Assembly (NCBI RefSeq): GCF_003337735.1
Contig: NZ_QPJY01000013.1
Location: forward strand, 1 to 64,000
Direction of reading: 5' to 3'
Length of the DNA: 64,000 nucleotides
Source: Thioalbus denitrificans
Lineage (GTDB): Bacteria; Pseudomonadota; Gammaproteobacteria; DSM-26407
Both the position numbers and the translations under genes were made by a program. This document shows, piece after piece, positions 61,799 through 64,000 of this stretch; the stretch's first letter is position 1, and each line of letters begins with the position of its first letter. The notes beneath the pieces were generated by a model. That model did not search any database. It had not been told where the DNA came from and saw only the letters and a list, made by a program, of their open reading frames with translations.

Positions 61799-62489
61799 GT
61801 CCCGCCGGCGCCCGCATCGGCGGGCCGGCTCCGGAGCGCCTCCAGGATGGCTGGGGAGGCCGAGCAGCCGAGCCGGTCCGCGCCCGCCTCCAGCAGCGCC
61901 AGCGCCGCCGCCGCGGTGCGGATGCCGCCGGCCGCCTTCACCCCGAGCCGTGTCCCCACCGCATCGCGCAGCAGGCGCACGTCCTCCACCGTGGCGCCGC
62001 CGGGGCCGAAGCCGGTGCCGGTCTTGACGAAACCGGCGCCCGCCGCCTCCGCCAGCGCGCAGGCGCGGCGCTTCTCCGCGTCGGTGAGCCGCCCGCACTC
62101 CAGGATGACCTTCACTCCCTTCCCGCCCGCGGCGCGCACGGCCTCCACCACGCCGCGGATGTCGGCCGCCACCGCCGCCGCCTCCCCGGAGCGCAGCATC
62201 CCGGCGTGCAGCACCATGTCCACCTCCGCGGCGCCCGCCGCCACCGCCAGGGCCGCCTCCCGGGCCTTGGCCTGCGGCAGGGTGTCGCCGTGGGGAAAGC
62301 CGGCCACCGTCACCAGCCGGATGTCCGCGCCGCGCAGCAGCGCGGACATCCGCGGCACCCAGGCGGGCGCCACGCACACCCCGCCGCAGCGCCACTGCCG
62401 CGCCTCGCGGCACAGGCGCTCGATGTCCGCGGCGGTGGCCCCGGGACGGAGCTCCGTGTGTTCGATGCGGCTGGCGAGCGCGGCGGGCG

Positions 62490-62493
<4 letters not shown>
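61795..62493 (-). CDS. deoC: Deoxyribose-phosphate aldolase
   Basis: A 232-residue aldolase that cleaves 2-deoxyribose 5-phosphate to glyceraldehyde 3-phosphate and acetaldehyde. The Schiff-base Lys is K157 in 'FVKTGTGF'; D92 (AEVDMV) and K186 (GVKAAGG) complete the proton relay. Length matches short bacterial DeoC. The gene is tightly coupled at both ends, with glgX upstream (4-bp overlap) and the APC permease downstream. Confidence 0.94.

Positions 62494-64000
<1,507 letters not shown>

Overview
The window is a GC-rich, tightly packed bacterial chromosome segment of housekeeping and envelope genes. Gene content points to a gammaproteobacterium: RNase D, SthA, UPF0149/YecA, DarP, GreB, an RppH-PtsP pair, RlmI and an SrkA-type kinase. 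An affinity to Chromatiales / Ectothiorhodospiraceae-like sulfur bacteria is my inference, not proven. I saw no rRNA, tRNA, CRISPR array, intact insertion sequence or prophage.

Layout. 1-3.5 kb: SseB-like protein, Nudix hydrolase, UPF0149 protein and RNase D, preceded by simple tandem repeats. 3.9-8.1 kb: SthA transhydrogenase, two small membrane-associated proteins and a nitronate-monooxygenase-like flavoprotein. 8.3-13.9 kb: a J-domain/VWA pair, SirB1-like protein, periplasmic sorbosone-dehydrogenase-like propeller, DarP, dodecin and small proteins. 14-17.9 kb: two metallophosphoesterases, an exported methyltransferase, a lipocalin and small conserved proteins. 18-19.7 kb: a two-gene SufB/SufC-like pair. 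19.9-28.3 kb: GreB, an ABC-2 exporter, PtsP and RppH, an HAD phosphatase and a BtuCD/FecCD-type importer. 28.6-32.9 kb: a GGDEF-EAL sensor, a His-rich periplasmic protein and a ferritin-like protein behind an FNR-type site. 33.1-40.8 kb: an envelope glycolipid locus. 41.2-49.1 kb: YyaL, SrkA, DUF938, an AT-rich sulfotransferase, UPF0248, another GT39 and OsmC. 49.2-52.5 kb: a small defence island (Fic, a type I restriction remnant, an OLD-like ATPase/TOPRIM protein). 52.6-59.4 kb: metal-ion handling (FieF-like, Ca-type P-ATPase, VIT-like, DUF211) plus a bactofilin-like membrane protein and a pseudouridine synthase. 59.4-64 kb: PNPOx-like protein, SMR efflux protein, APC permease, DeoC and GlgX, which runs off the right edge.

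The strongest candidate for a coherent, little-described system is the minus-strand run 40815 to 34311. It encodes a YbhN/AglD-type membrane protein, a PAP2 phosphatase fused to a GT39 glycosyltransferase, a second GT39, a second PAP2 and a polyprenyl-phosphate GT2. Together they look like a pathway that makes a lipid-linked sugar and transfers it to an envelope acceptor, possibly replacing a phosphate.

A second theme is intergenic simple repeats. A heptamer (TCCGTGT)n and an octamer (TGCGTGAG/A)n recur at five places, several times beside the same degenerate 60-bp block, and always outside genes. Other gaps hold inverted pairs of 'ACAGGATT'-type and 'CTCGCCAAGA'-type sequences. These repeats generate many long but meaningless open frames, which I left out.
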